DNA of 6,538 nucleotides, from NCBI GenBank assembly GCA_025929455.1, contig JAICMB010000191.1, positions 1 through 6,538 on the forward strand, given 5' to 3'. A program made the position numbers and the translations under genes. The notes beneath the pieces are model-generated. The model did not search any database, was not told the origin of the DNA, and was given only the letters and a program-made list of their open reading frames with translations. This document shows positions 5,770-6,538 of the stretch, one piece after another (within the stretch, counting starts at the first letter, position 1; each line of letters starts with the position of its first letter). The stretch is from Bryobacteraceae bacterium (GTDB lineage Bacteria > Acidobacteriota > Terriglobia > Bryobacterales > Bryobacteraceae).

Positions 5770-6081
5770 TCGCCGTACGCCTGCGGCGGCACACGCTCGG
5801 CCCGGCGGGAGCGCAGCGTTTGCTCAACGTCGTTGCACGGGAATCTTGTCGTTGGCTTGACGGAACGTCACGATCTGTTCTCGATGCTCTGCCGATTCGG
5901 CCGCGCGCGGCTGAAGCAAATTGCAGAACTTGCCATGCACAACTCCGGCGGCGTTTTCCCGGCTGTTACCGAGCTTGACGTGCAGGTTGTCCAGAACGCT
6001 CCCTCGGGAAACGAGATTCCGGTACAGGTTGTCGTTAGCCAACTCGAGAGCCGAATGACAGCCACCGTAGCCATCCCGTAG
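5770..6081 (+). pseudogene. 5'-truncated remnant resembling a TIGR03437 domain
   Basis: The frame is open from a TAG at 5767-5769 to a TAG at 6079-6081 but has no credible start or ribosome-binding site. Its last 50 or so residues (from about 5926) read QIAELAMHNSGGVFPAV, then TELDVQVVQNAPSGNEIPVQ, then VVVSQLESRMTATVAIP. This matches my recollection of the C-terminal half of the TIGR03437 domain, with its pattern of GVxQLNVQVP, APSGNxVPVxVxVGG and TVAI. Key positions have drifted: Val for Pro in QVVQNAP and SQ for GG. Further upstream, likely counterparts of the domain appear in other frames: RAAE near 5911 and RPGGS near 5798-5812. This suggests at least one indel. Such domains normally end large secreted proteins, and everything before about 100 residues is gone. 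The terminator after the stop supports a once-real 3' end. A very short intact gene is unlikely. Confidence 0.55.
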
Positions 6082-6091
6082 GTGCTACGGT
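6064..6091. repeat. Perfect 8-bp inverted repeat across the stop of the remnant
   Basis: ACCGTAGC (6064-6071) and GCTACGGT (6084-6091) are perfect inverted arms with a 12-nt spacer holding the TAG stop (6079-6081). It could form a hairpin in the 3' end of the transcript, just before the stronger hairpin at 6103-6134. Confidence 0.6.
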
Positions 6092-6102
6092 ACGCGTGCG
6101 AG

Positions 6103-6140
6103 CGCCCCGCCGGTTTCGCTCGCCGGCGGGGGCGGTTTCT
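6103..6140 (+). terminator. GC-rich hairpin followed by a short T-tract
   Basis: CGCCCCGCCGG (6103-6113) pairs with CCGGCGGGGGCG (6123-6134), giving an 11-bp stem with a single bulged G and a 9-nt loop. It is followed by GTTTCT (6135-6140). It begins 21 nt after the remnant's stop and ends 38 bp before the isomerase-like gene. It is best read as the terminator of the former upstream gene. Confidence 0.6.
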
Positions 6141-6172
6141 CGCAGACGCGCGCTTGCGATAAGCTACTACCA

Positions 6173-6538
6173 ATGAACCGCCGTACTTTCCTGGGCAGCG
6201 CGGCCGCGCTTGCAACTCTTCCAGAATTACCCGCATACGCGGCGAATTCCGCCGGACGCATCAAACAAAGCGTCGCGCGCTGGTGTTACTCGAAGATGAG
6301 CCTCGATGACTTGTGCCGTAACGCCGCGCATATTGGGTTGCAGGGAATCGATCTCGTAAATCACGACGAGTGGCCAACCGTCCGCAAGTATGGCCTGATG
6401 CCCGCGATGACGCCCGGCGCCGGCACTATTCCGGACGCTTGGAACCGCGTCGAAAATCACGATCGCTTGGTCAACGAAATGCGCGAAAATATCGAACGCG
6501 CGGCGGCCGCAAAGGTTCGCAACGTCATCACGTTTTCC
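6173..6538 (+). CDS. Tat-exported hydroxypyruvate isomerase-family (Hyi-like) TIM-barrel protein, 3' partial
   Basis: 122 codons are visible before the window edge. The product starts MNRRTFLGSAAALATLPEL, a twin-arginine signal (RRTFLG) with an Ala-rich segment and likely cleavage near AYA-ANS (residues 22-25). The mature part begins like the hydroxypyruvate isomerase branch of xylose isomerase-like TIM barrels: the first strand and helix are RIKQSVARWCYSKMSLDDLC, followed by GLQGIDLVNHDEWPTVRKYG. Then come the family-typical MTPGAGTIPDAWNRVENHD and the segment AAAAKVRNVITFS. Family members interconvert hydroxypyruvate and tartronate semialdehyde, or isomerise or epimerise sugars. The exported Acidobacteriota versions are mostly uncharacterised, so the substrate is open. 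The metal-binding Glu/Asp/His residues of the barrel lie beyond the edge and cannot be checked. No good ribosome-binding site precedes the ATG, but the Tat signal fixes the start. Confidence 0.9.
   Translation, partial: MNRRTFLGSAAALATLPELPAYAANSAGRIKQSVARWCYSKMSLDDLCRNAAHIGLQGIDLVNHDEWPTVRKYGLMPAMTPGAGTIPDAWNRVENHDRLVNEMRENIERAAAAKVRNVITFS

Noticed and set aside
5824..6042. A 72-residue minus-strand frame as a small gene
   Set aside because: Its composition looks plausible, but it lies exactly opposite the TIGR03437-like reading and has no ribosome-binding site or known motif.
5868..6236. A 122-residue minus-strand frame across the 5645-6172 gap
   Set aside because: It begins antisense to the Tat signal of the isomerase-like gene and runs through the terminator hairpin. 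The plus strand of the same stretch has a recognisable TIGR03437-like tail.

Overview
The window looks like chromosomal DNA of an Acidobacteriota member, most likely of the Solibacter/Bryobacter type. The DNA is GC-rich and gene-sparse. It carries Tat-exported enzymes whose families are expanded in that group: a Gfo/Idh/MocA oxidoreductase and a hydroxypyruvate isomerase-like TIM barrel. It also holds a decayed fragment whose C-terminal end resembles the TIGR03437 domain, which is strongly enriched in Solibacter-like genomes. The taxonomic placement is inferred from gene content only.

Layout, left to right. Positions 2-772 (+) hold the C-terminal part of a PhyH-type Fe(II)/2-oxoglutarate dioxygenase, cut by the window edge. 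A small lipoprotein with a Lys/Ala/Glu-rich helical body follows on the same strand (848-1129). A Tat-signal Gfo/Idh/MocA oxidoreductase lies on the opposite strand (1147-2475) and converges on the lipoprotein with a 17-bp gap. Divergent from it is a pentapeptide-repeat protein (2580-3248). After a 214-bp leader with a clear ribosome-binding site comes an unrecognised secreted protein with six cysteines and a Met/His-rich tail (3463-4326). It converges on a secreted TPR-like protein read from the minus strand (4364-5644), with a perfect 9-bp hairpin between the two stop codons. The 528 bp from 5645 to 6172 hold the likely control region of the TPR-like gene, a 5'-truncated and probably frameshifted TIGR03437-like remnant, and a GC-rich terminator hairpin. 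The window ends inside a Tat-signal hydroxypyruvate isomerase-family protein (6173 to the edge, +).

The genes do not form one operon, because strands switch repeatedly. Three of them (the dioxygenase, the Gfo/Idh/MocA enzyme and the isomerase-like enzyme) suggest oxidation and isomerisation of sugars or other small organic substrates, two of them outside the cytoplasm. Four further products carry export signals or appear to, so the region is rich in cell-envelope proteins.

I found no RNA gene, CRISPR array, insertion sequence or phage gene, and no convincing new multi-gene system. The most notable items are the TIGR03437-like remnant, the unrecognised secreted Cys/Met/His protein, the altered C-terminus of the TPR-like protein and several short inverted or direct repeats.
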